A program made the position numbers and the translations under genes. A stretch of 64,000 nt of DNA, from the NCBI GenBank assembly GCA_023416335.1, contig JAEZHY010000090.1, forward strand, positions 1-64,000. The letters are read 5' to 3'. The DNA is from Pseudomonadota bacterium. GTDB taxonomy: Bacteria > Desulfobacterota > Syntrophobacteria > Syntrophobacterales > Syntrophobacteraceae. The notes below the pieces were generated by a model. It was not told the DNA's origin. It ran no database searches and was given only the letters and a program-made list of their open reading frames with translations. Shown here piece after piece: positions 16,250 through 25,344 of this stretch. The first letter of the stretch is position 1. Each line of letters starts with the position of its first letter.

Positions 16250-17260
16250 ATGGTCAGAGTTGCCATTAATGGCATGGGGCGAATAGGAAGAGCAACACTG
16301 AGGATTATTTTCGAAACGCCGGAATTGGAATTCGTGGCTGGAAACGACTTGGGCTCACACGAAAATATCGCCTATTTGCTCAAACACGACACGGTTTATC
16401 GCCGATTTGCCAAGTCGGTAAAAGCCATGGGGCAGGATTTGATTATTGATGGGAAGGAGTACAGATTTTTTAACGAAACGGACCCTTCCAGCCTCCCATG
16501 GAAGGAACTCGATATTGATTTCGTCTTTGAGTGTACCGGCCATTTCACTAGAAAAGAAGCTCTCATGAAGCACCTTCAGGCGGGGGCGAAATACGTGATT
16601 CTCTCAGCCCCATCAAAGTCCGAAGATATTGGTACGGTTATTCACGGTGTAAACACTGCCGCAGGAGGAAGCAATATCATCTCATGCGCGAGTTGCACGA
16701 CCAACTGCATTACACCGGTTATCGAGGTTCTGGGGCGGCGAATTGGTATTCTCAAATCAGTTATGACAACGGTTCACGCCTATACCGCGACTCAAGACCT
16801 GGTCGATGGGCCGAATACAAAGCACATGAGAAGGGGGCGAGCGGGAGCAGCAAATATAGTACCTACTTCAACCGGGGCCGCTATCGCAACAACTCGCGCA
16901 CTTCCAGAGTACAAAGGGCTTTTCGATGGTGTAGCGATTCGGGTTCCAGTGGCGGTAGGTTCTATTGCCGATATCGTTTCACTGGCCAAGCGACGGACCT
17001 CTGTGGAAGAGATCAACGCCATATTCGTAGAGGAAGCTGAAAGTGAAAGGTATCGAGGCATCCTGGGCGTCACTGACGATCCGATAGTATCTTCCGATAT
17101 CATAGGAGACCCCCGCGCCTCTATTGTGGACTTGAGAATGACCCGAGTTGTGGATGGTGACCTTGTGAAGGTTATGAGTTGGTACGATAACGAGTGGGGA
17201 TATTCGAGCCAAATGGTAAAAGAGGCCGTCAGCCTCGCCAAGTCCCTCGGACTGGTCTAA
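16250..17260 (+). CDS. gap: Glyceraldehyde-3-phosphate dehydrogenase, type I
   Basis: The 336-residue enzyme has the Rossmann start V-A-I-N-G-M-G-R-I-G-R, the catalytic S-C-A-S-C-T-T-N-C (about residues 147-155), V-H-A-Y-T-A-T-Q with the catalytic His, R-R-G-R-A-G-A-A-N-I-V-P and W-Y-D-N-E-W-G-Y-S. It oxidises glyceraldehyde 3-phosphate with NAD(P) and phosphate. GGAGGAAGGAG lies just before the ATG at 16250; a 26-codon upstream extension in frame is not needed by the family. Here it leads an unusual group with an FAD reductase and pterin genes. Confidence 0.93.
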   Translation: MVRVAINGMGRIGRATLRIIFETPELEFVAGNDLGSHENIAYLLKHDTVYRRFAKSVKAMGQDLIIDGKEYRFFNETDPSSLPWKELDIDFVFECTGHFTRKEALMKHLQAGAKYVILSAPSKSEDIGTVIHGVNTAAGGSNIISCASCTTNCITPVIEVLGRRIGILKSVMTTVHAYTATQDLVDGPNTKHMRRGRAGAANIVPTSTGAAIATTRALPEYKGLFDGVAIRVPVAVGSIADIVSLAKRRTSVEEINAIFVEEAESERYRGILGVTDDPIVSSDIIGDPRASIVDLRMTRVVDGDLVKVMSWYDNEWGYSSQMVKEAVSLAKSLGLV

Positions 17261-17284
17261 AACGCTAATCCGAGAGGAGAAGTC

Positions 17285-18484
17285 GTGGACTCTTATAAAT
17301 ACATAATAGTAGGTGGAGGCCTTGCTGGTGCATCGGCCGTAAAGGGGGTCAGGGAGCGAGACCGTGACGGACCAGTTCTCCTGATCGGGCATGAGGAGCA
17401 TCAACCGTACAACCGCCCTCCTCTTACCAAAAAGCTCTGGTTCGGTAAGAACAAGGTGGAGGATATCTTTGTTAACGATAAGCAGTTTTATCAGAGCAAC
17501 TCGATTGTTCTGCTGCTCGGAAACGATGTGATCGGGATTGATGTAGGTGCAAAAACGATCACCACTGCAAAGGGCGAAAGATACGAATTCGAAAAGTTGC
17601 TCTTGGCTACCGGAGGATTTCCACGAAAACTCCCCATTCCCGGAGGCGATTTGGAGGGAATCGTTTACTACCGTTACTTGGACGACTATTTGAAAGTTCG
17701 AAGCGAGGTGGGAACGGACAAATCTGCCGTTATTATCGGCGGCGGTTTTATAGGCTCGGAGATCGCGGCTGCATTGAATATAAATCGTGTAAGGGTGACG
17801 ATAATCTTTCCCGGTTCATACCTCGTTGATCGAGTTTTTCCGGATTATCTGGGGAAAGCGGTCCAAAGTCGCTTTCAGGAGCGTGGAGTCGAAATCCTCT
17901 CCGGGGACAGGCCTGACTCGTTTAGCCGAAACGGGGAAAAGTTCATCACGAACACTGCGAACGGCAGTAAGATCGAATCAGACATACTTATTGTGGGAAT
18001 TGGAATCACCCCGTCCATTGAACTTGCCAAGAGAGCCGGACTTCAAACCGGCAACGGAATTGTAGTAAACGAATACCTCCAGACCTCGAACCCTGACATT
18101 TTCGCTGCCGGCGACAACGCTCTTTTTCCCTATCAGGCACTATCACAGCAGATGCGCGTCGAACATTGGGACAACGCTCTCAACCAAGGCCTGTGGGCCG
18201 GGCGGAACATGGCGGGCGCGAAGGAGCCTTATGATTATATGCCCTATTTTTTCTCCGATCTCTTTGAGTTCGGCTACGAGGCAGTGGGTGAAGTTGACTC
18301 CCGGCTCGAGACGATTGCGGATTGGCGGAAAGAAAATGATACCGGCGTCGTCTACTATTTGAAGGATAACAGAGTGCGAGGGGTGATGATGTGCAATGTC
18401 TGGGAAAAGGTCGAAGCCGCGCGCGAACTAATCCGAAAAGGAGAGCGAGTCACCCCTGAGAGACTGCGCGGAGTAATCCAATGA
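17285..18484 (+). CDS. FAD-dependent NAD(P)H oxidoreductase (ferredoxin/rubredoxin reductase type)
   Basis: The 399-residue protein has the FAD motif I-I-V-G-G-G-L-A-G-A-S-A (about residues 7-18), P-Y-N-R-P-P-L-T-K, the NAD(P) motif A-V-I-I-G-G-G-F-I-G-S-E (about 148-159), the second FAD motif D-I-F-A-A-G-D-N (about 275-282), and a C-terminal reductase domain. It resembles reductases that pass electrons from NAD(P)H to rubredoxin, ferredoxin or Rieske proteins. GTG start with GGAG about 8 bases upstream. It is 24 bp after gap and 19 bp before the pteridine-reductase-like gene. Confidence 0.87.
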   Translation: MDSYKYIIVGGGLAGASAVKGVRERDRDGPVLLIGHEEHQPYNRPPLTKKLWFGKNKVEDIFVNDKQFYQSNSIVLLLGNDVIGIDVGAKTITTAKGERYEFEKLLLATGGFPRKLPIPGGDLEGIVYYRYLDDYLKVRSEVGTDKSAVIIGGGFIGSEIAAALNINRVRVTIIFPGSYLVDRVFPDYLGKAVQSRFQERGVEILSGDRPDSFSRNGEKFITNTANGSKIESDILIVGIGITPSIELAKRAGLQTGNGIVVNEYLQTSNPDIFAAGDNALFPYQALSQQMRVEHWDNALNQGLWAGRNMAGAKEPYDYMPYFFSDLFEFGYEAVGEVDSRLETIADWRKENDTGVVYYLKDNRVRGVMMCNVWEKVEAARELIRKGERVTPERLRGVIQ

Positions 18485-18503
18485 ACTGGTTTAGAGTCAC
18501 TTG

Positions 18504-19259
18504 ATGATGGATTTAGGGAGCAAAACGGCGCTTGTTACCGGCGCGGGCATGCGAATTGGGCGAGCTATTGCGATTGCACTGGCAAAAGAGCGTGTAAACA
18601 TTATTATGCACTATCCTTTCGATCCCAGTGAAACCGATGAGCTTCGATCTGAACTGGAAAGCCTTGGAGTGAAGTCGTGGCCTGTAAAGGCGGATTTTAC
18701 CAAGCCTGAAGAATACGAAAGCCTGATCGAGAAGTCTTCGAAGGTCGCCGGAAATCTCGATATTCTGGTCAACAATGCCTCAATTTTTTCACCTGGGAAG
18801 CTCAAAGAGATCAATTTTCCAGACCTTATTCGACATATCCAAGTGAATGCCTGGGCGCCTTTTGTACTTTGCCGTGATTTTGCACGCATGGTGAGCAGCG
18901 GGAAAATTATCAACATTCTTGATACAAAAGTGGCGGGCTATGACTTTGCGCATACAGCCTACATTCTGAGCAAACAGATGCTATTCATCCTGACAAAGAT
19001 GACAGCCATTGAGTTTGCGCCCGGAGTAGCCGTTAACGCCATAGCACCCGGCCTGATACTCCCGCCTGTGGGTGAAGACGCAGGCTATCTCGACCAACTT
19101 GCTCAAGCAGTCCCGCTTAAACGTCACGGGGGGCCGGACGATATCGCAGAAGCGGTGGTTTATCTGCTCAAAGGCGACTTTCTCACCGGCCAGGTAATCT
19201 ACCTCGATGGCGGTCGCCATTTATTGGAGTATGACAATGGACCGCATCCTTATAACTGA
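18504..19259 (+). CDS. SDR oxidoreductase, pteridine reductase type (FolM/PTR1-like)
   Basis: The 251-residue short-chain dehydrogenase has T-G-A-G-M-R-I-G-R, with the Arg seen in pteridine reductases, and N-N-A-S. The usual catalytic Ser is replaced by Asp (I-L-D-T-K), 13 residues before the Tyr of Y-I-L-S-K; PTR1 has the same Asp-Tyr spacing and the D-Y-K triad. It would reduce dihydropterins or dihydrofolate with NADPH, in place of or beside a normal DHFR, and no folA is seen here. The last 23 bp overlap folB. Confidence 0.8.
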   Translation: MMDLGSKTALVTGAGMRIGRAIAIALAKERVNIIMHYPFDPSETDELRSELESLGVKSWPVKADFTKPEEYESLIEKSSKVAGNLDILVNNASIFSPGKLKEINFPDLIRHIQVNAWAPFVLCRDFARMVSSGKIINILDTKVAGYDFAHTAYILSKQMLFILTKMTAIEFAPGVAVNAIAPGLILPPVGEDAGYLDQLAQAVPLKRHGGPDDIAEAVVYLLKGDFLTGQVIYLDGGRHLLEYDNGPHPYN

Positions 19260-19635
19260 CTTGAGCGCTCGATGCATAATTGGTGTTAATGACGAGGAAA
19301 GGCGTGAGAAACAGGATGTAACCATCAATGTGGTTATTTTTGCCGAACTGCTTGAAGCAGGGAAAAGCGACCGCTTTGAGGACACGGTCGATTATCGCGC
19401 CATCAAAAAGCAGATTCTGGCCATGGTCGAGGACTCAGGATTTCACTTAATAGAGGCTCTTGCAGACGCCGTGGCCCAGATATGCCTTAGAAACCCAAAG
19501 GTGGCCGAAGTGCAAGTGCGGGTTGAAAAACCATCCGCGTTGCGGTTTGCGCGAAGTGTGGGAGTTGAAATCAACCGACGGCAAGAGGATGTTAATTCGG
19601 GGGGCTCGAAGGAGAACGAAATAGGTCCTCACTGA
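19237..19635 (+). CDS. folB: Dihydroneopterin aldolase (FolB/FolX family)
   Basis: The 132-residue enzyme has the family start D-R-I-L-I-T-D-L-x-A-R-C-I-I-G-V-N-D-E-E-R, D-Y-R-A-I-K-K-Q-I (about residues 50-58) and the catalytic region F-H-L-I-E-A-L-A-D-A-V-A. It cleaves or epimerises dihydroneopterin. GGAG seven bases before the ATG at 19237 decides this start inside the end of the reductase gene, so translation is probably coupled. With folE and folK across the divergent promoter region it completes most of the route to dihydropterin pyrophosphate; folP is not in the window. Confidence 0.88.
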   Translation: MDRILITDLSARCIIGVNDEERREKQDVTINVVIFAELLEAGKSDRFEDTVDYRAIKKQILAMVEDSGFHLIEALADAVAQICLRNPKVAEVQVRVEKPSALRFARSVGVEINRRQEDVNSGGSKENEIGPH

Positions 19636-19646
19636 TCTGAAAAAGA

Positions 19647-20576
19647 GTGTTTACTTTGGACTGCCTTAGTTTTTCTCTCGAACCAGTTGCGCCTTTCCGG
19701 CTAGACCTGACTACGTGGGCGTTGCGCCGCCGGGCCGAAAATATTATCGACCGGTGGGATGGGAGAACGTATCGACGTGTTCTGATTGTTCAAGAAATGC
19801 CAGTTGAAGTTGAACTTGTTCAGACAGCGCCTCCCGACATGCCCCGTTTGCAGGTAACAGCCACAGCGAAAAAAATCTCACCGGGTACAAGGCCGTCTCT
19901 AATCTCCGCTCTGACGCAAATGCTGGGCACAAGCTTGGATCTTGCAGATTTTTACAGGTTTGCGAAACAACAACCAAAATTAAATGAGCTGGTGAGACAG
20001 TTCAGGGGCGTTAAACCTCCGCAGTTTCCAACGATCTTCGAAGCTCTGGTGAATGCCGTCGCATGCCAGCAACTCAGCCTTTCGGTCGGAATCCTCCTCC
20101 TAAATCGACTGGCTTTAGCCTTTGGCCCTTCGGTTGGAAAACAGGGAGACGACGCTTACGCATTCCCCCCTCCTGAAAACCTCTCAGCACTGGATCCGGA
20201 GGCGTTGCGACCACTGGGATTCAGCCGTCAGAAAGCCCTTGCCATCATAGGATTGGCGTCATCCATTGTTGAGAAACAGCTAAATCCGGATGAGCTGGAG
20301 AATTTGGACAACGAGGCTGCCGCCAAGCGGTTGGAGAAACTGAGGGGGATTGGCCGTTGGAGTGCTGAGTATGTCTTACTGCGTGGGTTAGGACGTTTGG
20401 ACGTCTTCCCTGCCGACGACGTAGGGGCTCGAAATAAACTCAGAAACTGGCTGGGCCTTCCCGGCACCTTAAATTATGAGGGAGTGAGGCATTCCATTGC
20501 GTTATGGAAAGCCTATGGCGGTTTCATCTACTTTCACCTGCTACTGAAGGGACTTGGGGAGGCAGGTTTTTTGTGA
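19647..20576 (+). CDS. DNA-3-methyladenine glycosylase, AlkA-type
   Basis: The 309-residue protein belongs to the HhH-GPD superfamily: V-A-C-Q-Q-L-S (about residues 132-138), the helix-hairpin-helix L-R-G-I-G-R-W-S-A-E-Y-V (about 230-241) and the catalytic Asp in F-P-A-D-D-V-G-A (about 253-260). It would excise alkylated bases. GTG start, 11 bp after folB. The function is unrelated to the pterin genes that precede it, although the spacing suggests co-transcription. Confidence 0.85.
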   Translation: MFTLDCLSFSLEPVAPFRLDLTTWALRRRAENIIDRWDGRTYRRVLIVQEMPVEVELVQTAPPDMPRLQVTATAKKISPGTRPSLISALTQMLGTSLDLADFYRFAKQQPKLNELVRQFRGVKPPQFPTIFEALVNAVACQQLSLSVGILLLNRLALAFGPSVGKQGDDAYAFPPPENLSALDPEALRPLGFSRQKALAIIGLASSIVEKQLNPDELENLDNEAAAKRLEKLRGIGRWSAEYVLLRGLGRLDVFPADDVGARNKLRNWLGLPGTLNYEGVRHSIALWKAYGGFIYFHLLLKGLGEAGFL

Positions 20577-20600
20577 ATGTCCGGGTAGAAAGGTAAAATT

Positions 20601-20951
20601 ATGATTAAAGTAAAGCGCGTTTATGAACATCCGGAGCCAGGTGATGGGGTCCGCTTTCTGGTCGAGCGACTTTGGCCGCGCGGGATGAAGAAGGAATCTC
20701 TTTATATGAAAGCTTGGCTCAAGGAAGTAGCCCCGAGCAACGACCTGCGCCGATGGTTCGGACACGATCCCGATAAATGGTCCGAATTTGAGAATAGGTA
20801 CTTTGCTGAACTGGATGCCCGGTCTGAAGTTGTGCAGCCTATTATAGAGGCAGCCAGGCGGGGAGAGGTGACCCTGCTCTACAGCGCACATGATACCGAA
20901 CGCAACAATGCTGTGGCGCTCAAGGAGTACATAGAGGCGCGAGCTGCCTAA
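20601..20951 (+). CDS. DUF488 family protein (YeaO-like)
   Basis: The 116-residue protein matches DUF488: I-K-V-K-R-V-Y-E, F-L-V-E-R-L-W-P-R-G, W-L-K-E-V-A-P-S, R-W-F-G-H-D-P-D-K-W-S-E-F and L-L-Y-S-A-H-D. The function of the family is not settled. It starts 24 bp after the glycosylase gene with AAGG upstream. Confidence 0.88.
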   Translation: MIKVKRVYEHPEPGDGVRFLVERLWPRGMKKESLYMKAWLKEVAPSNDLRRWFGHDPDKWSEFENRYFAELDARSEVVQPIIEAARRGEVTLLYSAHDTERNNAVALKEYIEARAA

Positions 20952-21101
20952 TCCAATTTTTGCTTAATCTCTCTTAGTTACTCCCGTCGCGGAATTTTCC
21001 TACGTCCTTGACCGATGATCTTGCAGAGATTGTCAATCTCTGAACCTTTTTTACATGAATGGGAATCGGCAAAGTTCTGACTGGGTTATAGGAGGGACAA
21101 T

Positions 21102-22160
21102 TTGGATCACCGTTTCCTTGAAGAAATCGTCGATTCTCTATCGGACGCGCTGATTACCATCGACCGGAATGGCAAAATTATCGTTTGGAACGAAATGGCC
21201 AGGACAATTTTCGGCTATGAGATAGAAGAAATACAGCAGATGGGTTTGGATACAATCATACCTCCAGCCTATCGTCAAAAACACCAAGAAGCATATGATC
21301 TATTCATCAACTCCATAGAGAATAAGAGTTCACACGTTTCCAGAATCAGGCAATTTGAGGGACTGCGCAAGAGCGGAGAACTGTTTCCAATCGAGTTGAC
21401 ACACTCTTTCTTGAAAGTGAGCGGCAAGGAATTTTATATAACGGCCATTGTTCGCGACGTGTCGCTACGCAAGCGATACGAGATCGTTCGAGAGACACTC
21501 GAACGCATTACCCGCCATGACTTGAAAAACAAGCTCTCCATCATTTCTCTTGCAGCCAAGAGGCTTGCCCTTATTTCCGGCGATCGTGAGTCCCCGACCG
21601 CAAAATATATGGAGATCATTCAGAGCGAATCCAAAGGATCGATTGAACTGCTCGATTCCACCAGAGAGATTATTCTCCTGGAAACTGGGGAATATAAGCG
21701 AAAAGATGAGATAGTAGACTTGGTAGATCTACTCGCTCGGAAATCTGAGCACATGGAGCCAATGGCTGCAGCTAATATGGTCAGGCTCTCTTTCCGTAAC
21801 GATATCTCACATAAGGTGATGCTTCAGGCAGACGCATCGTTGTTGGGACGAGCCTTTGAGAACCTTATCAAAAATGCGCTCGAAGCGGAAGAGCCTTCCG
21901 GCACGGTTGAATTGATCTTGAAAGAAAATGAAAATGGAGTCCCTGTCCTGGAGATTCACAATGGCGGCAAGCCGATCCCGGAAGAAGTACAGAAGCTCAT
22001 TTTCTCTCCATACTTCACCTATGGGAAAAAAGAGGGAGTCGGTCTCGGATTGTATTCAAGCAAGCTGATTATAGAAACGATTCATGGCTGGCAAATTTCC
22101 TTTCTTTCGGGACCCCTGGAAACTGTCTTCCGGGTTACATTCGGTTCCCGTGCGATATGA
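21102..22160 (+). CDS. PAS domain sensor histidine kinase
   Basis: The 352-residue soluble kinase has an N-terminal PAS domain (about residues 1-125; S-D-A-L-I-T-I-D-R-N-G-K-I), an H-box R-H-D-L-K-N-K-L (about 138-145), an N-box L-I-K-N-A-L-E-A (about 252-259) and a glycine-rich lid G-V-G-L-G-L-Y. In the G1 position I-H-N-G-G replaces D-x-G-x-G. No membrane segment. TTG start, supported by GGAGGG seven bases upstream. No response regulator is encoded next to it. Confidence 0.88.
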   Translation: MDHRFLEEIVDSLSDALITIDRNGKIIVWNEMARTIFGYEIEEIQQMGLDTIIPPAYRQKHQEAYDLFINSIENKSSHVSRIRQFEGLRKSGELFPIELTHSFLKVSGKEFYITAIVRDVSLRKRYEIVRETLERITRHDLKNKLSIISLAAKRLALISGDRESPTAKYMEIIQSESKGSIELLDSTREIILLETGEYKRKDEIVDLVDLLARKSEHMEPMAAANMVRLSFRNDISHKVMLQADASLLGRAFENLIKNALEAEEPSGTVELILKENENGVPVLEIHNGGKPIPEEVQKLIFSPYFTYGKKEGVGLGLYSSKLIIETIHGWQISFLSGPLETVFRVTFGSRAI

Positions 22161-22188
22161 ACATTTACATGCACTGGCAAAACCCGTT

Positions 22189-23277
22189 ATGCATTTGCTC
22201 AGAACCGGCAGTCAACAACCAAAACCGGGCATTGCAAGCGGAATGAAAAATGCTTTAGCAAAACTTCCTTCCGGTTCTTTTGCCATAGTAATGGCAACGG
22301 GGATCGTCTCCATTGCTTCGGAAATGATTGGAATGAGGCTAATCGCCGAAGTTCTTTTCCGGCTGAACATCGTAATCTTCTTAATCCTCTGGATTTTGCT
22401 CCTGGCCCGCATTGTTCTCCATCCAAACCTCCTTTTTTCAGAGTTGGGGGAATTCAGCCAAGGGTCCGAGTATCTCACTATCGTTGCCGGGACCTGCATA
22501 CTTGGCAATCAGTTCCTGCTCCTGGACCGTGCCCTCGTTCCAGCCATCACGCTCCTGAGCCTGGGCACCCTGCTTTGGGTGATTCTTATTTACGGGGCGT
22601 TTACATTATGTACGACGAGAGCAGGCAAACCGCCTTTCGAGAAGGAAATAAACGGAGCATGGCTTTTATTTGTCGTGGGGACCCAATCTGTTTCGGTCTT
22701 GAGCGGCATGGTCGGGTCCGAAGTTTCAAACTCGAATAATCTGCTTCTGTTTTTTTCCCTCAGCACCTTCCTGGTGGGATGCATGCTCTATGTACTGATT
22801 ATCACTCCTATCTTTTACCGCTTCATATTCTACGACCTCAAACCGGACGATCTCAGTCATACCTATTGGATCAATATGGGGGCTGCGGCAATAACCACTT
22901 TTGCAGGAGTAGAGTTAATTACAAACGCCCCTGACCATCCTTTTCTAAATGGAACCTTACAATTTGTAGCCGGATTCACTCTCTTCTTTTGGGCAAATTC
23001 AACCTGGTGGATTCCTTTTCTCGTACTCCTGGGTATTTGGCGTTTCATTCTCCATCGGCAAAAGCTCTTCTACGACCTGCAGTACTGGAGCGTTGTTTTT
23101 CCACTGGGAATGTACACAACTTGTACATTTAGCCTTTCCAAGGTCATGAAGCTGAGTTTTCTCATCGTTATCCCGCGATTTTTCATCTATTTGGCCCTGC
23201 TGAGTTGGGCCATTCTGTTTGCGGCACTACTGTTTACATTGATTAAAGCCGTCCTGGACCAAAAGCTGCGGACATGA
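22189..23277 (+). CDS. TDT family transporter (TehA/Mae1/SLAC1-like)
   Basis: About 363 residues with ten hydrophobic segments and the family start F-A-I-V-M-A-T-G-I-V-S-I. TDT proteins move tellurite, sulfite, malate or other anions. The open frame begins inside the kinase gene, so the start is uncertain: the ATG at 22189 is the first after the kinase stop and the ATG at 22243 (M-K-N-A-L-A-K-L-P) begins at the usual family position. Neither has a strong ribosome binding site. A link with the kinase is possible from proximity only. Confidence 0.78.
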   Translation: MHLLRTGSQQPKPGIASGMKNALAKLPSGSFAIVMATGIVSIASEMIGMRLIAEVLFRLNIVIFLILWILLLARIVLHPNLLFSELGEFSQGSEYLTIVAGTCILGNQFLLLDRALVPAITLLSLGTLLWVILIYGAFTLCTTRAGKPPFEKEINGAWLLFVVGTQSVSVLSGMVGSEVSNSNNLLLFFSLSTFLVGCMLYVLIITPIFYRFIFYDLKPDDLSHTYWINMGAAAITTFAGVELITNAPDHPFLNGTLQFVAGFTLFFWANSTWWIPFLVLLGIWRFILHRQKLFYDLQYWSVVFPLGMYTTCTFSLSKVMKLSFLIVIPRFFIYLALLSWAILFAALLFTLIKAVLDQKLRT

Positions 23278-23719
23278 CCGTTTCCAGTTACTATTAGCCC
23301 GGTGACCGCCCTGGAAATCAGCGCACCGTACAGGAGGTGAAGGGCTTTGTAACGTTCAGGAGACCCCTTTTTCCGCTTCGATTCAGCTCGCCCATTGTCG
23401 TTCCGGAGTAGGACTTCCAAGGCGGATTGATCGTAAATTCAATATCTTAAAAATCATGATTCTCGGCTCAAAAGCACTGCCGGAATGACGATTTCGACAG
23501 TGCACAACTTGCCGAATAGAGATGAAAAAATGAATGAGACTTGGTGAAGTGCGGATATAAGCGGAGGTAACACCGTTGCTTTAGGGAGCGTCCGTCGGTT
23601 TCGGGAATGAATTACACCGTCGGAACGACTTCCTCGAAAAGAAAATCGCCCGTTTGTTTACGAGGAAAGCCTGTTTGCCGCTTCTCGGGCCGGCAGAGGT
23701 CGGAAATGCGGAAGTCTTG
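23278..23719. other. Gap containing a dispersed repeat
   Basis: No supported gene. It contains the palindromic repeat at 23461-23523; the rest shows no recognisable feature. Confidence 0.4.
23461..23523 (+). repeat. Dispersed palindromic repeat, family 1
   Basis: CGGCTCAAAAGCACTGCCGG followed by AATGACGATTTCGACAG and TGCACAACTTGCCGAATAG. The stretch is nearly identical to 5242-5305 over about 60 bp. Confidence 0.75.
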
Positions 23720-24124
23720 TCAGCAGGAACATTCTTTGTCGTAAGCGCCGCAGCAAATGATCAGGCCGCCAACTTTCTCGAAGTAGACGCACTTTGGAAG
23801 TATCTTCCTGGTGATCGGGTGGTACCACTTGTACTCCACCCAACCGGACCCGGAGGAACCGGCTCTTTCAACGATCTCTTTGATGAAACATCTGCCGTCC
23901 GAATCCCGCAGATCGATGAAATCCCTTCCCACGAACTTGTCGTCGAGTCCATGGGCCAGCATGGTGCCTGTAGAGTTGAGGACGAAGAGGTATAGGTCGT
24001 TTTCGGTGAACATTCCGTGGGGATTCGAGAATTCGGCCAAGGCAATCCTCTTGCCGGCAATGATGCAAAAGGTTTTCGCTTCGTCAACAAAACCTCTCGC
24101 TTTTTCCAGCTGCTTCGAGTTCAT
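23720..24124 (-). CDS. Stand-alone Cache-like sensory domain protein
   Basis: The 134-residue protein resembles a single Cache domain: L-Y-L-F-V-L-N-S-T-G-T-M-L-A-H-G, F-V-G-R-D-F-I-D-L-R-D, G-W-V-E-Y-K-W and a C-terminal F-E-K-V-G-G-L-I-I-C-C-G. There is no signal peptide, membrane segment or output domain, which is unusual because Cache domains are mostly extracellular sensor modules. GGAGGG four bases before the ATG at 24124 fixes the start. The C-terminus is Cys-rich (C-C-G...C-S-C). Confidence 0.7.
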   Translation of the reverse strand: MNSKQLEKARGFVDEAKTFCIIAGKRIALAEFSNPHGMFTENDLYLFVLNSTGTMLAHGLDDKFVGRDFIDLRDSDGRCFIKEIVERAGSSGSGWVEYKWYHPITRKILPKCVYFEKVGGLIICCGAYDKECSC

Positions 24125-24435
24125 TTTGCCCTCCTGTCTGGAGTCAAAATGCAACCTGGAAAATCCCGAATTGTGCTAAATATAAGCACCGATGCATGTT
24201 TTTTCAATCGAATGCACCTCGCTTGAGCTTTGGTTCACTAAGCACTTTCCAAGCTTATTGTCCTGTCATTTCGGGTATATTCAAATATACTCCGTTTTCT
24301 TATATTGATGACATGCGCAGGCTCTCGGGTCCGCCCGCCTCCGGAACGAGAGTGAGTGCGTAAGAGAGCCGGGCTGAAATACGGCAAATTGCGATCGACT
24401 TGAAAAGCTGCAACCTGATAGAAGCAGGATCATAG
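24125..24435. other. Divergent intergenic region
   Basis: About 310 bp between divergent genes. AT-rich around 24230-24310, so promoters probably lie here, but no convincing element was identified. Confidence 0.4.
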
Positions 24436-24774
24436 ATGAGCAAACACATGCAACTGACAGTCACCGTCCGGCCTTACTACCAGGCGGGAATCGAGAAGAC
24501 CTACCCGCGGCTGGCCCGCCACCTGGGGTACCTGGCCCCGGACCTTGCCGGGAAGAGTCCTTCCCTCTACGAACTGGCCGGAGAGTTGGACCGCCTGCTC
24601 TACATGTTTGAAGGAACGAAACTGAGAGAGGTGCTCATGCGGCACCGCGAAGCACTCAAGCAGGTATACGAGAAAACACGGGACAACATCTCAAACTGGA
24701 ATCTTTCCGCAGCGGACCGCGGCCTTTATCAACTCGAAGATATATTTGACGAGATAGAAGCGGAATTGTCCTGA
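24436..24774 (+). CDS. Small hypothetical protein, helical
   Basis: The 112-residue soluble protein has no recognised domain. It is predicted by eye to be mostly helical and charged (E-L-A-G-E-L-D-R-L-L-Y-M-F-E; L-Y-Q-L-E-D-I-F-D-E-I-E). An AGGAT lies ten bases before the ATG. It is a single gene between divergent and convergent neighbours. Confidence 0.55.
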   Translation: MSKHMQLTVTVRPYYQAGIEKTYPRLARHLGYLAPDLAGKSPSLYELAGELDRLLYMFEGTKLREVLMRHREALKQVYEKTRDNISNWNLSAADRGLYQLEDIFDEIEAELS

Positions 24775-24800
24775 ATTATTGACCTCAAGACCTTAAAACC

Positions 24801-24838
24801 CTGGAACCCGGCTCAAAAGCACTGCCGGGATGACGGGA
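24801..24838 (+). repeat. Dispersed palindromic repeat, family 1 (short)
   Basis: CTGGAACCCGGCTCAAAAGC followed by ACTGCCGGGATGACGGG, the same core as at 5242 and 23461 without the downstream extension. Confidence 0.7.
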
Positions 24839-24883
24839 TTGGGGCTCCATGCCGAGAACCGGATACCCGCCAAAGGCCTGCCG

Positions 24884-25315
24884 CTATTCCCCACCGGCCC
24901 TTATCTGTGAGCTTTGCCGCAGCTTCACGAGTTCGTCTATCAGGAACAAATCTGTGAGAAGCGTTCGCAGATGTATGGATGCGTTCAGGTTATCGATCAA
25001 CTGGGAACTGATCCTTGGCTGGACGAGCACCAGCCGGACTGCTGCGAGGGCATTCGAGGTATCCCGATCCAAAACCGCCAGAAAATCCCGGTACGGATCG
25101 GCGGGTTCAAGCCGCAGTTCCCGCACAACCGCGGCATATGCCCCGGCAAGGCCGGACGCGGCCTCGACGGCTCGGGACAATAGTTCCCGAAGCTGTGTCC
25201 CCTGCCCGCTCCCGTGTTCGCCGGAGTTACCCTGCGCCGCGTAGGCCAGCATGAACTCGTAGCATTCTTCAATAGCATCGCAGCGCTCGACAATATCTTC
25301 GAAAATAGTCTTCAT
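24884..25315 (-). CDS. Hypothetical helical protein of the molybdenum hydroxylase operon
   Basis: The 143-residue protein has no recognised domain. It is alpha-helical in character with a conserved-looking E-E-C-Y-E-F-M-L-A-Y near the start, then an Ala/Leu-rich middle. GAGGAACG lies directly before the ATG at 25315. It begins 29 bp after the cytochrome b gene and is the last gene of the operon, so a role in assembly or maturation of the hydroxylase is possible but unsupported by homology. Confidence 0.55.
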   Translation of the reverse strand: MKTIFEDIVERCDAIEECYEFMLAYAAQGNSGEHGSGQGTQLRELLSRAVEAASGLAGAYAAVVRELRLEPADPYRDFLAVLDRDTSNALAAVRLVLVQPRISSQLIDNLNASIHLRTLLTDLFLIDELVKLRQSSQIRAGGE

Positions 25316-25344
25316 CGTTCCTCTTCCGGCTATCGGGAAACTTG

